Assembly: GCA_900315975.1 (NCBI GenBank)
Contig: ONBA01000008.1
Coordinates: 1-64,000, forward strand
Source of the DNA: an uncultured Ruminococcus sp.
GTDB taxonomy: Bacteria > Bacillota_A > Clostridia > Oscillospirales > Ruminococcaceae
Length of the DNA stretch: 64,000 nt
Direction of reading: 5' to 3'
The position numbers and the translations under genes were made by a program. The notes under the pieces were generated by a model, which did no database searches, was not told the origin of the DNA, and saw only the letters and a list, made by a program, of their open reading frames with translations. Every line of letters starts with the position of its first letter. Positions within the stretch are counted from its first letter, which is position 1. This document shows positions 51,935 to 60,783 of the stretch, piece after piece.

Positions 51935-52897
51935 TTAATAAAATGTTGCTACTTCTTTCTCCGGCGGAGCTGCGTCTGCAAGTGAGATGACCTTGAGGAC
52001 GGGTCCGGCACCGCGGTAGAGCTTGTGCTTCTGTACGCTTATCTTTGCAGATACGTTTACCCAGTGTTTTGGCTGTTTCGGCTCGAACGGAGTGTCCCAT
52101 TCAGCTACTGCCCAGCAGTACTGTATGTCTTCTACACAGCAGGTCATTATATGTCTGCCAAGTGCAAAACAGCCTGCGGGGAACTTCTTATTCTTTGCGG
52201 CGAGTCCTTTGAATGTAACGGTTTTGCCGTCGTATTTTCCGGGGTCGTCCATGATGTCTCTGTACCAAAGGGCGAAGTCCTCGTCCTTGATTACTATGTT
52301 GTCGGCTTCTACATCAAACGGGAGCGGGTCTTCTATATCGTCATATGCGACCTGTCCGTCAGTGTATTCGTAGCATATTTCGGTACGGCGGCTTACTCCG
52401 CGTACGATTTTGTGGAACTCCTGTACGTCGTAGTTCTTGTCGAAACGATTGAATACCACGAGTTCACAGAGATTGAGCTTGTCTACAACGAGACTTCTCA
52501 TGTTGGCATTATAATTGAGGAACGTTGATGCATCAGCAAAGAACATCACCTGATATACTGCCCAGTTCTGCGGCATATTCTGAAAGAAATCCGATGCGTT
52601 CCACATTCCGTTGTATTCAACTACAACTCGCTCAGCATTTGTCTCCATTGCGAGACGTGCAAGGTTTGCAGTAGTCATTTCTTCCTTGCTTTCGATATTT
52701 CTTATCTCTATACAGTTCTTCTTTACAAAGCGTGAGGTGTCGTACTCCTCTATGCCCTCCTCAAAGACGAGGAGAAGTGTCTTTTCACCTGTGTTGAAGC
52801 GCTTGTCCTCTAAGGTCTCCTGAATAAACTTGGTTTTTCCTGATTCGAGAAATCCTAAAAAGAGGTATACCGGAATTGGTTCCTGATTGTTAGGCAT
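51935..52897 (-). CDS. CobW-like GTPase fused to a DUF1980/TIGR03943-type C-terminal domain
   Basis: 320 residues. The N-terminal G3E-like domain (1 to about 205) has a modified P-loop GFLESGKTKF, VVVEYNGMW and FNRFDKN (NKxD equivalent). The C-terminal domain (about 212-320) has NIVIKDEDFALWYRDIMDDP, YDGKTVTFKGLA, and CFALGRHIMTCCVEDIQY, which resembles the soluble tail of YcgQ/TIGR03943 membrane proteins that usually sit next to CobW and a YcgR permease. Here the two modules are on one chain and no permease is adjacent. The conserved cysteines could bind zinc (inference). Starts 10 bases after the His-rich CobW gene. Confidence 0.75.
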   Translation of the reverse strand: MPNNQEPIPVYLFLGFLESGKTKFIQETLEDKRFNTGEKTLLLVFEEGIEEYDTSRFVKKNCIEIRNIESKEEMTTANLARLAMETNAERVVVEYNGMWNASDFFQNMPQNWAVYQVMFFADASTFLNYNANMRSLVVDKLNLCELVVFNRFDKNYDVQEFHKIVRGVSRRTEICYEYTDGQVAYDDIEDPLPFDVEADNIVIKDEDFALWYRDIMDDPGKYDGKTVTFKGLAAKNKKFPAGCFALGRHIMTCCVEDIQYCWAVAEWDTPFEPKQPKHWVNVSAKISVQKHKLYRGAGPVLKVISLADAAPPEKEVATFY

Positions 52898-52907
52898 GGT
52901 GTCCTCC

Positions 52908-54032
52908 TTATTCTACGCAGAATAGCTTCGCTACTGCTTCTTCGTTCAGCTTTGAACCGATAACGCAGAGTCTGCCGGTAGTTTCAGCACTGCCGTGTCT
53001 TACATCCGGCACTCCGGGTACGTAGTCGAAATGTATCCACTGTCCGTCCTCGCCTGCAACGATTCCCTTTGCACGGAGTACGATTCCGAATTTTTCTTCG
53101 TCGCCGAGTGCTTCAAGTGCGGCTTTTATTGCCTCAGGTGTGTAGGTGCGGGGTGTTTCCTTGCCCCAGCTTGTGAATACTTCATCGGCATGGTGGTGAT
53201 GATGGTCATGGTCGTGACAGCCACAGGTGCAGTCCGGACCGTGGTCGTGATGATGTTCGTGTTCGTCATGGTCGTGGTGGAAGTGTTCATCGTGGTCGTG
53301 ATGATGTTCGTGTTCGTCATGGTCGTGGTTACAGTGTTCATCGTGGTCGTGATGATGTTCATGTTCATCATGGTCGTGGTGGTGATGATGCTCGTGACCC
53401 GCTTCTTCAAGAAGTGCCTTGAGTTCATCGTCGAGTGTGTTCTTCTGTGTCATTGCTTCAACAAGCTGCTTGCCTGTGAGTTCGTCCCACTCTGTTGTTA
53501 CGATAGGTGCGGCAGAGTTGAGTGCCTTGAGCTGTTCAACTACTTCGTTGAGCTTCTCCTGTGAAAGTCCGGCTGTGTGGCTGAGTATAAGGCAGCTTGC
53601 ATATGTTATCTGATTGTTGAAAAATTCACCGAAATTCTTCTGATACATCTTGCACTTCTTTGCGTCAACTACTGTTGTGAAGCCGTCAAGCTCAACGTCG
53701 TGTGCGTTTATGCCGCGTACAGCGTTGATTACGTCGCTGAGTTTGCCTACGCCTGATGGCTCGATGAGTATGCGGTCAGGCTTGTATTCTTCAAGTACCT
53801 TTTCAAGTGCCTTGCCGAAGTCTCCGACGAGTGAGCAGCATATGCAGCCTGAGTTCATTTCTGTTATTTCGATTCCGGCATCTTTGAGGAATCCGCCGTC
53901 TATGCCTATCTGTCCGAATTCATTCTCGATAAGCACGAGCTTTTCACCTTTATATCCTTCGTTTATGAGCTTCTTGATAAGTGTCGTTTTACCTGCTCCG
54001 AGGAATCCTGAAAAAATTGTGATTTTTGTCAT
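52908..54032 (-). CDS. CobW/ZNG1-like zinc GTPase with long His-rich insert
   Basis: 374 residues. P-loop GFLGAGKT (9-16), ENEFGQIGID, the metal motif GCICC (C63, C65, C66), ILIEPSGVGK (Walker B) and a SHTAG guanine-type loop, then a His/Asp/Glu tract at about 212-283 built from three 17-residue repeats, then a CobW_C domain (about 290-374, FGIVLRAKGIV). Family members are GTP-driven metal-transfer chaperones, many for zinc. The His tract should bind several metal ions. First gene of a unit with the CobW-DUF1980 fusion. Confidence 0.9.
   Translation of the reverse strand: MTKITIFSGFLGAGKTTLIKKLINEGYKGEKLVLIENEFGQIGIDGGFLKDAGIEITEMNSGCICCSLVGDFGKALEKVLEEYKPDRILIEPSGVGKLSDVINAVRGINAHDVELDGFTTVVDAKKCKMYQKNFGEFFNNQITYASCLILSHTAGLSQEKLNEVVEQLKALNSAAPIVTTEWDELTGKQLVEAMTQKNTLDDELKALLEEAGHEHHHHHDHDEHEHHHDHDEHCNHDHDEHEHHHDHDEHFHHDHDEHEHHHDHGPDCTCGCHDHDHHHHHADEVFTSWGKETPRTYTPEAIKAALEALGDEEKFGIVLRAKGIVAGEDGQWIHFDYVPGVPDVRHGSAETTGRLCVIGSKLNEEAVAKLFCVE
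53240..53392. repeat. Three tandem 51-bp repeats encoding the His-rich tract
   Basis: Units begin at 53240, 53291 and 53342 (CGTGGTCGTGATGATGTTC), almost identical in DNA sequence, each coding 17 residues of the HDHDEHEHHHDHDEH type. High identity at the DNA level implies recent expansion and potential for length variation by slippage. Confidence 0.9.
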
Positions 54033-54095
54033 TGAGGTACACTTCTTTCAAAAAATTTTCGCCGCAAGGAAACTGCCTTTTGGCATACATATTAT

Positions 54096-54124
54096 ATTAT
54101 ATCACGTTTTAAAGGCAATTGCAA
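54096..54124 (-). promoter_or_regulatory. Promoter of the CobW pair
   Basis: On the minus strand TTGCAA (54119-54124), 17 bases, TATAAT (54096-54101). An adjacent AT-rich segment could hold a Zur-type operator but I see no convincing palindrome. Confidence 0.75.
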
Positions 54125-54208
54125 GTGCTGAAAAACAGTTTTTCTTCCAGTCATGCGCACTGAACCGCCCTTTTATGAAAAGTTTGACGAAAAAATAACT
54201 TTTTTCTC

Positions 54209-54237
54209 TTGACAAAGACTAAAAAACATGGTATAGT
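54209..54237 (+). promoter_or_regulatory. Promoter of the ACT-protein/hom operon
   Basis: TTGACA (54209-54214), 17 bases, TATAGT (54232-54237). Confidence 0.8.
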
Positions 54238-54306
54238 AAATATACAATGTACAGTTGTTCGTCTGTGACGGACGATTTCAGATTTAGGATACAAGGATGT
54301 TCTGAT

Positions 54307-54750
54307 ATGGAAAAGAAATCTCAGCTTATCGTTGTTGACGCGCAGATTCTGCCTGACGTCTTTACTAAAGTGCTTGAAGTTAAAAAGCTGATGGCTCAGA
54401 AAGGGGAGAAGAGTTTCGCTTCTGCCTGCAAGCGAATCGGTATCTCGCGCAGTGCTTACTATAAGTACAAGGACAGCGTTTTTTCTTATGAGGAACTCTT
54501 CAACCGCAGGATAGTCAATCTTTACCTGCTTCTGAGCGACAGTCCGGGAGTCCTTTCGAGTGCTCTTGTGTTCCTTCACGGACTTAACGCTAACATCCTT
54601 ACTGTTAATCAGAGTATTCCTGTCGACGGAGCAGCTGCGGTGAATATTTCACTAAGGCTCACCGAGGGTGCTCCCGATGAGATAGTTTCCCTTAATTCTA
54701 TAACTGAACTTGACGGCGTTCTTGAGGCTAAGGTCCTCTCTGCCGAATAA
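54307..54750 (+). CDS. ACT-domain protein (UPF0735/PheB-like)
   Basis: 147 residues from ATG 54307 (AAGGA upstream; the in-frame start at 54247 lies in the leader). The N-terminal part (about 1-65) is helical with FASACKRIGISRSAYYKYKD, a helix-turn-helix-like segment, and the C-terminal part (about 70-147) is an ACT domain (LYLLLSDSPGVLSSALVFL). UPF0735/PheB proteins sit beside aromatic or threonine pathway genes and are thought to sense amino acids. Next to hom it may regulate threonine/methionine synthesis (inference). Confidence 0.85.
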   Translation: MEKKSQLIVVDAQILPDVFTKVLEVKKLMAQKGEKSFASACKRIGISRSAYYKYKDSVFSYEELFNRRIVNLYLLLSDSPGVLSSALVFLHGLNANILTVNQSIPVDGAAAVNISLRLTEGAPDEIVSLNSITELDGVLEAKVLSAE

Positions 54751-54769
54751 TTTCCGGAGGTTTTTTTAT

Positions 54770-55963
54770 ATGTCAGTTAAATTCGCAGTGTTAGGTCATG
54801 GTGTAGTTGGCTCGGGTGTTGTTGAGCTCTTCTACAAGAATAAAAAGAGCATCGAAAAGCATGCCGGTACTGAAATGGATATCAAGTATATCCTCGACCT
54901 CAGAGACTTCCCCGATTCGCCTTATCATGACAAGTTTACCAAGGATTTCAACGATATCGTCAACGATGACGAGGTTACTGGTGTTGCCGAGTGCATGGGC
55001 GGTGTTGAACCGGCTTTCACTTTTGTTAAGGCTTGCCTCGAAAAGGGTAAGAGCGTTTCTACTTCAAATAAGGAGCTTGTCGCTGAAAAAGGTGATATCC
55101 TCCTCAAAACTGCAAGAGAACATAACTGCAACTTCTTCTTTGAAGCAAGTGTCGGCGGTGCTATTCCGATAATCCGTCCTCTTCACCGTTGTCTCGCTGC
55201 TAATGATATAGACAAGGTTGCCGGTATCTTAAATGGTACTACAAACTTCATCCTTACTAAAATGTATAACGATAATATGTCCTTCGCTGACGCTCTTAAG
55301 CTCGCTCAGGAACTCGGTTACGCTGAAAAAGACCCCACTGCTGATGTCGAGGGTCACGATGCCTGCCGTAAGATATGCATTATTTCTTCCCTCGTTTTCG
55401 GTAAACACGTTTATCCTAAGGACGTTTATACAAAGGGTATTTCTGAGATAGAACTCTCTGATGTTGCTTCTGCTGACGTTCTCGGTCACGCTATTAAGCT
55501 CATCGCTTCTGTAAGAAGACTCGATGACGGTCGTATTCTTCCCGCTGTTATGCCTATGCTCGTTCCTCATGAAAACGTTATGGCTGGCGTAAATGATGTA
55601 TTCAACGCTGTTCTTGTTTACGGTGACGGTATCGATCAGGCTATGTTCTACGGCAGAGGTGCCGGTAAGCTCCCGACTGCAAGTGCTGTGCTCGGTGACG
55701 TAATCGAGGCTGCTAAGCATAAGGTCACTGTTTTCTCTCAGTCATGGGATTCTTCAAGCGATAACAGCTTCGTTGCTCCTGTTGAGAAACTCTCTGCACG
55801 CTGGTATTTCCGTGTTCCCGCTGACTCCAATGATGTTCCTGAGGGTGCGTATACCGATGAAAACGGTACTTCCTTCATCACTGAGGACAAGCTCACTTTC
55901 GCTCAGGCTGCTGATAAGGCTAAGTCTGTCAATGCCGCAGCTTGTATGCCTGTTCTTGAATAA
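54770..55963 (+). CDS. hom: Homoserine dehydrogenase with shortened C-terminal domain
   Basis: 397 residues from ATG 54770 (CCGGAGG upstream). NAD(P)-binding GHGVVGSGVVEL (about 8-19), catalytic region ILNGTTNFILTKM and ELGYAEKDPTADVEGHDA are complete. The C-terminal part after residue 330 (SARWYFRVPADSN ... FAQAADKA) looks like an ACT domain reduced to about 50-55 residues instead of about 75, so feedback control by threonine may be altered. An intact ACT protein is encoded immediately upstream. Confidence 0.93.
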   Translation: MSVKFAVLGHGVVGSGVVELFYKNKKSIEKHAGTEMDIKYILDLRDFPDSPYHDKFTKDFNDIVNDDEVTGVAECMGGVEPAFTFVKACLEKGKSVSTSNKELVAEKGDILLKTAREHNCNFFFEASVGGAIPIIRPLHRCLAANDIDKVAGILNGTTNFILTKMYNDNMSFADALKLAQELGYAEKDPTADVEGHDACRKICIISSLVFGKHVYPKDVYTKGISEIELSDVASADVLGHAIKLIASVRRLDDGRILPAVMPMLVPHENVMAGVNDVFNAVLVYGDGIDQAMFYGRGAGKLPTASAVLGDVIEAAKHKVTVFSQSWDSSSDNSFVAPVEKLSARWYFRVPADSNDVPEGAYTDENGTSFITEDKLTFAQAADKAKSVNAAACMPVLE

Positions 55964-55985
55964 GATATTGATACAATAAAGCGTT

Positions 55986-56012
55986 GGGGACGTCGTGTAC
56001 GGCGTCCCCTTA
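55986..56012 (+). terminator. Palindromic hairpin after hom
   Basis: GGGGACG/CGTCCCC with a 10-nt loop that can pair further, followed by TTAATTGTT. Probable terminator, similar in form to the palindromes at 5802 and 19208. Confidence 0.5.
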
Positions 56013-56055
56013 ATTGTTATATCGCGTATTATGTGTGCGCACAGCGAATAATAAA

Positions 56056-56091
56056 ACAAACAGCGGAAAGACATCGTCTTTCCGCTTGTTT
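56056..56091 (-). terminator. Terminator of the MATE gene
   Basis: AGCGGAAAGAC/GTCTTTCCGCT 11-bp stem, 3-nt loop, followed on the minus strand by GTTTGTTTT. Confidence 0.8.
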
Positions 56092-57443
56092 CATATGTTT
56101 TCCTTTGTGATGTTGCGTACCCATCTGAACTTCATGTAGTGCTTGTATACAGCAGGGATTTTTACAAATTCATCAAGTGTGAGTATGAATGCGACTGCGA
56201 GTACAGGCAGTTTCAGAACGAATGCTCCGATTAGTCCGAGCGGTACGACGAATCCCCATAGCGTGATGACATCGCAGTACATACCGAATTTGGTATCGCC
56301 GCCAGCTGGGAAAATACCAGTGATTATTGTGGAGTTCAATGAGTTGCCGATGATATAATATGCCGCGAGACACATCATGTATTTAAGGTAATACTGCGCT
56401 TGTGGTGCGAGGTGGATAACGTGCAGTACCAGCGGTGTTATTGCGAGTATGACAAGTCCCGAAGCCGCTCCTATGATAATAGAGAAGCGTACAAAGCTTC
56501 CGCCGGCTTTTTTTGCCTTTTCAAATTCGTTCCTGCCAAGCATTCCGCCAATTATTATACCTACACCTGAAGCAATGCCCCAGCACAGACTCGCAATGAT
56601 TGAACGCACTATGCTTGCTATCGAATTTGCGGCAACTGCGTCTGAACCAAGATGTCCCATTATAACTGAGTACATCGTCACTCCGCCGCCCCAGCCTATC
56701 TGATTTATCAGCAGGGGAACAGTATATTTCCAGTAGTCTTTGTGCAGTTCTTTGTTGATTGAGTGAAGCATTACGCCGATTCTCAGTGCCGGACACTGTT
56801 TTCTTGCTACCGCAGTGAGTACCATTGCTGTCTCGAATACTTTCGATAGTACCGTTGCAAGTGCCGCTCCGGTTATGCCCATTTTCGGGAAAAAGCCTAC
56901 TCCGAATATCAGCAGCCAGTTGAGAAGTATATTCAGTACTACTGATGCTGACCCTATCGCTGAACTCAGTTTTGCTTTGTCACATACTTTCATCATTCCA
57001 AAATAGACCTGTGTAAATCCAGTCAGCAAGTACGATAGCGAGACTGTGCGAAGGTATTTTGCTCCGGAGTTTATCAGCGGTGTTTCCGATGTGAAAAGCA
57101 TCATTAGCTGCCGCGGTATGAGGGCAGATGCAAATGTGAAAACAAGTCCAACTAATAAAATGTAGCGCATGGATATGGCTAATACCTCTTCTGCTGCTCT
57201 TTTATCGCCTTTTCCCCAGTATTGTGCGGCGAGTACGGACAGACCGAAGGTGAATGCTCCGTAAAATAAACTGAAAACGAATGCTATCTGTCCGGCAAGT
57301 GAAGAAGCGGAAAGAGAGTTCTGGTCGAGAAATCCGAGCATGAACGCATCGCTTGCAGTTACAAGTGATGCCATAAGAAACTGGAACGCTATAGGTATGA
57401 CTATGGCTGTGAGTTTTTTGTATATAGTTTTATCAAATGCCAT
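56091..57443 (-). CDS. MATE-family efflux transporter
   Basis: 450 residues with 12 predicted helices in two MatE halves. LGFLDQNSLSASSLAGQ and the matching later segment with AANSIASIVRSI are the repeat signatures. It exports cationic drugs or metabolites using Na+ or H+. CAGGAGA precedes ATG at 57441-57443. Substrate is not predictable. Confidence 0.93.
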   Translation of the reverse strand: MAFDKTIYKKLTAIVIPIAFQFLMASLVTASDAFMLGFLDQNSLSASSLAGQIAFVFSLFYGAFTFGLSVLAAQYWGKGDKRAAEEVLAISMRYILLVGLVFTFASALIPRQLMMLFTSETPLINSGAKYLRTVSLSYLLTGFTQVYFGMMKVCDKAKLSSAIGSASVVLNILLNWLLIFGVGFFPKMGITGAALATVLSKVFETAMVLTAVARKQCPALRIGVMLHSINKELHKDYWKYTVPLLINQIGWGGGVTMYSVIMGHLGSDAVAANSIASIVRSIIASLCWGIASGVGIIIGGMLGRNEFEKAKKAGGSFVRFSIIIGAASGLVILAITPLVLHVIHLAPQAQYYLKYMMCLAAYYIIGNSLNSTIITGIFPAGGDTKFGMYCDVITLWGFVVPLGLIGAFVLKLPVLAVAFILTLDEFVKIPAVYKHYMKFRWVRNITKENI

Positions 57444-57624
57444 ATGTTTCTCCTGATCGTTTTTTCTTCTACTATTATAATATATCCTCGCTGATATTGC
57501 AACTTTTTTCGGATGGTTGACTCTTTATACGTTTTTTATGTTGTGATAATGCACAAAGACTAAACTGATAGTTTGTACGAGGTTACTAAAAATATTGCCG
57601 ATATGTTAATTTGATAGATTTCAC

Positions 57625-57654
57625 TTGACTTCTTTGTGTAAAAAATAGTAAAAT
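57625..57654 (+). promoter_or_regulatory. Promoter of the first diguanylate cyclase gene
   Basis: TTGACT (57625-57630), 18 bases, TAAAAT (57649-57654). Confidence 0.65.
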
Positions 57655-57687
57655 TATAGTAGCGATTATTTTAACAGGAGGATTGTT

Positions 57688-59100
57688 ATGGATTTTCAGA
57701 CCGTTGTTGACAGTATAAGTTCGGCTGCTTGTGTAGTTTCTGTTGAAAAAATCAGTGACGACAACTATGGAACTATACGCATCGTAACCGGTAACCGTAT
57801 ATACATAGATTCTATCGAAAAACCTATGGGCGGAGTCGAAATGCTCGTCAGAAAATTCGTCCCTAACAGCGAATACACTAATTATCTTAACCGTGACCTC
57901 AATTTTGAAGACTCTTGCTTTAATGCTGCGGTCAAGAAAAAATGTCTTCATGTTTATGCACACCCTGCAAGATTTGATGTCTGGTTCAATATGTCGTTTA
58001 TTCCGCTTGGTCCGGATGACGGCAACATCTGCTACTGCCTTTATATTATGGAGGTCAGCTTCAAGCACGATGCAAAGCTTATGTCAACTATATCATCTGA
58101 TATCGCTACGTCCGTTCTTGAAACCTGTATCAAGCTTCGCAGTCCTGAGGATTTCAGGGTAACGATGAATGATGTATGTGAGGATATCCGCGAATTGTGC
58201 GATTCCGAACATTGCTGTATCCTCCTCATGGACCATGATAACCGGAAGTGTTCTGTTCTTTGTGAGGCTTTTTCTAAGGATACTGACCTGCTTCCTATGG
58301 AAAATTACGTTGATGATGCTTTCTATGATATCGCTGATTCGTGGAAGGATACTATTGCTGGCAGTAACTGCCTTATCGTTAAAAATGAACATGATATGGA
58401 AGTTGTAAAAGAACGTAATCCTGAATGGTACAAGTCTATCACAAGTGCAGGCGGAAAAACTATAGTCCTCTTCCCGCTGATCTTCAAGAATGAGCTTCTT
58501 GGCTATATGTGGGCGATCAATTTCAGTTCAGAGGCTGCTGATACTATCAAGGAAACTCTTGAACTAACTTCCTTTGTTCTTGCTTCAGAAATCTACAGCT
58601 ATCAGATGATCGACCGTCTGCATATTCTAAGTTCACGTGATATGCTTACCGGTGTTATGAACCGTAACGAGATGAATAACTATGTTGATGAACTTGTAAA
58701 CGGCAAAGGTGGCCGTGTTGTCAGTGTGCTTTTTGCTGACCTTAACGGTTTGAAAGTCGTCAATGACTGTGAAGGTCACGTTGCAGGTGATGTCATGCTG
58801 AAAAATGCTTCGTCCGCTTTGACTGAGGTGTTTCCGGCAAGTAAGGTGTTCCGTGCCGGCGGTGATGAGTTTGTCGTTATCATGCCCGGCATGAATGCTG
58901 AGCAAATGTCTGAGAAGGCTGAACTTCTCAGAAAAACTACGGAGCATTATGACAGACTCGTCTTCGCTTTGGGCATTGCTTCGGCAGATGATATGAGTGA
59001 CGTAAGGACTGCCCTTCGTGAAGCCGATGAGCGTATGTATGAGGATAAAAAGCATTACTATGAGCTTCATCCTGAGAAAAAACGCGGTGCTAATTCATGA
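57688..59100 (+). CDS. Diguanylate cyclase (PAS-like, GAF-like, GGDEF)
   Basis: 470 residues, no membrane helix. N-terminal PAS-like region (about 1-125), GAF-like domain (about 140-300, SEHCCILLMDHDNRKCSVL) and GGDEF (about 310-465) with RAGGDEF at 391-395, so the active site is intact. No RxxD inhibitory site is seen at the usual position. It should make c-di-GMP in response to a cytosolic signal. AGGAGG upstream. It is a paralogue of the convergent gene at 59158 and shares its domain order. Confidence 0.9.
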   Translation: MDFQTVVDSISSAACVVSVEKISDDNYGTIRIVTGNRIYIDSIEKPMGGVEMLVRKFVPNSEYTNYLNRDLNFEDSCFNAAVKKKCLHVYAHPARFDVWFNMSFIPLGPDDGNICYCLYIMEVSFKHDAKLMSTISSDIATSVLETCIKLRSPEDFRVTMNDVCEDIRELCDSEHCCILLMDHDNRKCSVLCEAFSKDTDLLPMENYVDDAFYDIADSWKDTIAGSNCLIVKNEHDMEVVKERNPEWYKSITSAGGKTIVLFPLIFKNELLGYMWAINFSSEAADTIKETLELTSFVLASEIYSYQMIDRLHILSSRDMLTGVMNRNEMNNYVDELVNGKGGRVVSVLFADLNGLKVVNDCEGHVAGDVMLKNASSALTEVFPASKVFRAGGDEFVVIMPGMNAEQMSEKAELLRKTTEHYDRLVFALGIASADDMSDVRTALREADERMYEDKKHYYELHPEKKRGANS

Positions 59101-59117
59101 TAAGCTAATTTTATATA

Positions 59118-59152
59118 AGAAAACGTCAGTTTTTTTAAACTGACGTTTTTCT
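59118..59152. terminator. Bidirectional terminator between the two GGDEF genes
   Basis: AAAACGTCAGTTT/AAACTGACGTTTT 13-bp stem with T-tracts on both strands. Confidence 0.9.
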
Positions 59153-59157
59153 TTATC

Positions 59158-60576
59158 TTATCTTTTGCGCCTGTCCTTTTCAGGGTGGCGGCGGTAGTAT
59201 TCCTCTTTGTCTTGGTACATCTTTTCGTCGGCATTTTGCATTGCGGTGTGGATATTATATTCGCCTTTACAATATGCTGTTCCGAGTGCAAGACTTACGT
59301 CATCGGTGCTGTCAGTGAGCGATTTGAGCTGAGTTATCAGCTGTTCAAGCTTCTCTTCTGTGATGTCGGGACAGAATATCACAAATTCATCACCGCCTGC
59401 ACGGTATATCTCGTAATCTCCGAATGATATTTTCAATAATGCTGCTGCACGGCTGAGGAGTTTGTCTCCGGCATCGTGTCCGTCGTTGTCGTTTACTGTT
59501 TTCAGTCCGTTAAGGTCTGCAAATACAACGCCCATTGAAGTCGGCAGTGCAGTTTCGCCTGTTGTGAAGCCGTCAACTCGCTCATTCATTGCATTTCGAT
59601 TGCTTACTTGAGTGAGTCCGTCGATTGTACTCTTTTCCTCAAGCTGTGAAACAAGCTGATGATTGGCAATCACTGCGGCAATAAGGAAGGTTGTGAGTTC
59701 GAGAGTTTCCTTGATTTTCTGCATTTTTTCAGTGGCAAAATTAGCCGCCCATATAAATCCGACAAGCGTCTGATTATTCCGTATGGCAAAGAGTATGATA
59801 TTTTTTATTCCGTGGCCCGTAAGAGAATCGTACCATACCGGGTCGCGCTCTTTTATTATGCTGAGGTCGTCAAGAAGCAGACAGTCACTGAGGGCGAGGT
59901 CTTTTTCCCATGCTTCCGCTATCTCGAAGGGAGTCCGCTCCATTTCAGCTGTAAAACCGTCGAGGAAGGCTTTCTGTATACCGTCTTTGTTGATGAAAAT
60001 GCACTTCTGATTGCTTTTATCAACGGTGTATACAGCACATTTTTCAGCTCCGCATACCTTCTCTATCTCGCCTGAAGCAAGTGCCATTGCCTGATAAAAG
60101 TCTTCGGTCTCGTGCAGTTTTATACTTATATTCATTACGGCATTTGATACGTCTGCTGACTGCTGAGACATTGAATCGGTCTCTACATCATTTGAATACA
60201 TGAGAATATAAAGAGCATAAACGGTTTGCTTATCTTTATTGCTTTGTGCATACTCCGCATCTTCAAAGATTGAAGCCGCAATTGGAATATAGAATCCTTT
60301 CAGCCATACTCCGCGTGCATTTACGTATGAATACAGTGACTGATGTGTGCTTCCGCATTTGTATATAAAATTCTCAAAATTGAGGTCCATCCAGTATGTA
60401 CGGTACGGTATGCCCGGGTAAAAATCAGGTGCATCCGGATTCATCATCAGCATTCCTGAATTCATCTGATTGACCGCCATAAGGCGTATCTCACTGAAGC
60501 TTCCGTCCTGTTGAATGTCAAATGAGTAAAGACTTGCTAAGCCGTCGATACCTTCTATCCATGACTTATATTCCAT
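59158..60576 (-). CDS. Diguanylate cyclase, paralogue of the 57688 gene
   Basis: 472 residues with the same PAS-like / GAF-like / GGDEF order. The GGDEF core reads YRAGGDEFVIF, and the linker IDGLTQVSNRNAMNERVD matches DMLTGVMNRNEMNNYVD of its neighbour. Overall similarity is obvious by eye, including the PEKxRR-type C-terminus (YYRRHPEKDRRKR against YYELHPEKKRGANS). Start ATG at 60574-60576 with GGAGG upstream. The N-terminal sensory regions differ most, suggesting different inputs after duplication. Confidence 0.9.
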   Translation of the reverse strand: MEYKSWIEGIDGLASLYSFDIQQDGSFSEIRLMAVNQMNSGMLMMNPDAPDFYPGIPYRTYWMDLNFENFIYKCGSTHQSLYSYVNARGVWLKGFYIPIAASIFEDAEYAQSNKDKQTVYALYILMYSNDVETDSMSQQSADVSNAVMNISIKLHETEDFYQAMALASGEIEKVCGAEKCAVYTVDKSNQKCIFINKDGIQKAFLDGFTAEMERTPFEIAEAWEKDLALSDCLLLDDLSIIKERDPVWYDSLTGHGIKNIILFAIRNNQTLVGFIWAANFATEKMQKIKETLELTTFLIAAVIANHQLVSQLEEKSTIDGLTQVSNRNAMNERVDGFTTGETALPTSMGVVFADLNGLKTVNDNDGHDAGDKLLSRAAALLKISFGDYEIYRAGGDEFVIFCPDITEEKLEQLITQLKSLTDSTDDVSLALGTAYCKGEYNIHTAMQNADEKMYQDKEEYYRRHPEKDRRKR

Positions 60577-60721
60577 ATTATGCCTCCCTTATTAAACAGC
60601 ATAAGTGCTGTGGATTGTTCCGGTTTTTATATATAAATTATACACTATTACAATTTAAAATACAATGGATAAAATGTAAACAGCTGAAAAATTATATGTT
60701 TTTGCTTTTTTTAATAAACCC

Positions 60722-60750
60722 TTTAAAAAACAGGAAAAATGTAGTATAAT
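60722..60750 (+). promoter_or_regulatory. Candidate promoter of the PIG-L/YfhO operon
   Basis: TTTAAA (60722-60727), 17 bases, TATAAT (60745-60750). The -35 is weak. Confidence 0.55.
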
Positions 60751-60783
60751 TAGTATATCTTAAAAAACAAAAAACAGAGGCGT

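Noticed and set aside
53240..53392. CRISPR-like tandem repeat
   Set aside because: Units are contiguous without spacers and lie in frame inside a CobW gene.
52995..53564. 189-codon plus-strand ORF rich in Val/Met
   Set aside because: Antisense of the His-rich repeat of the CobW gene. The long open frame is a by-product of GTG/ATG-rich repeat DNA.
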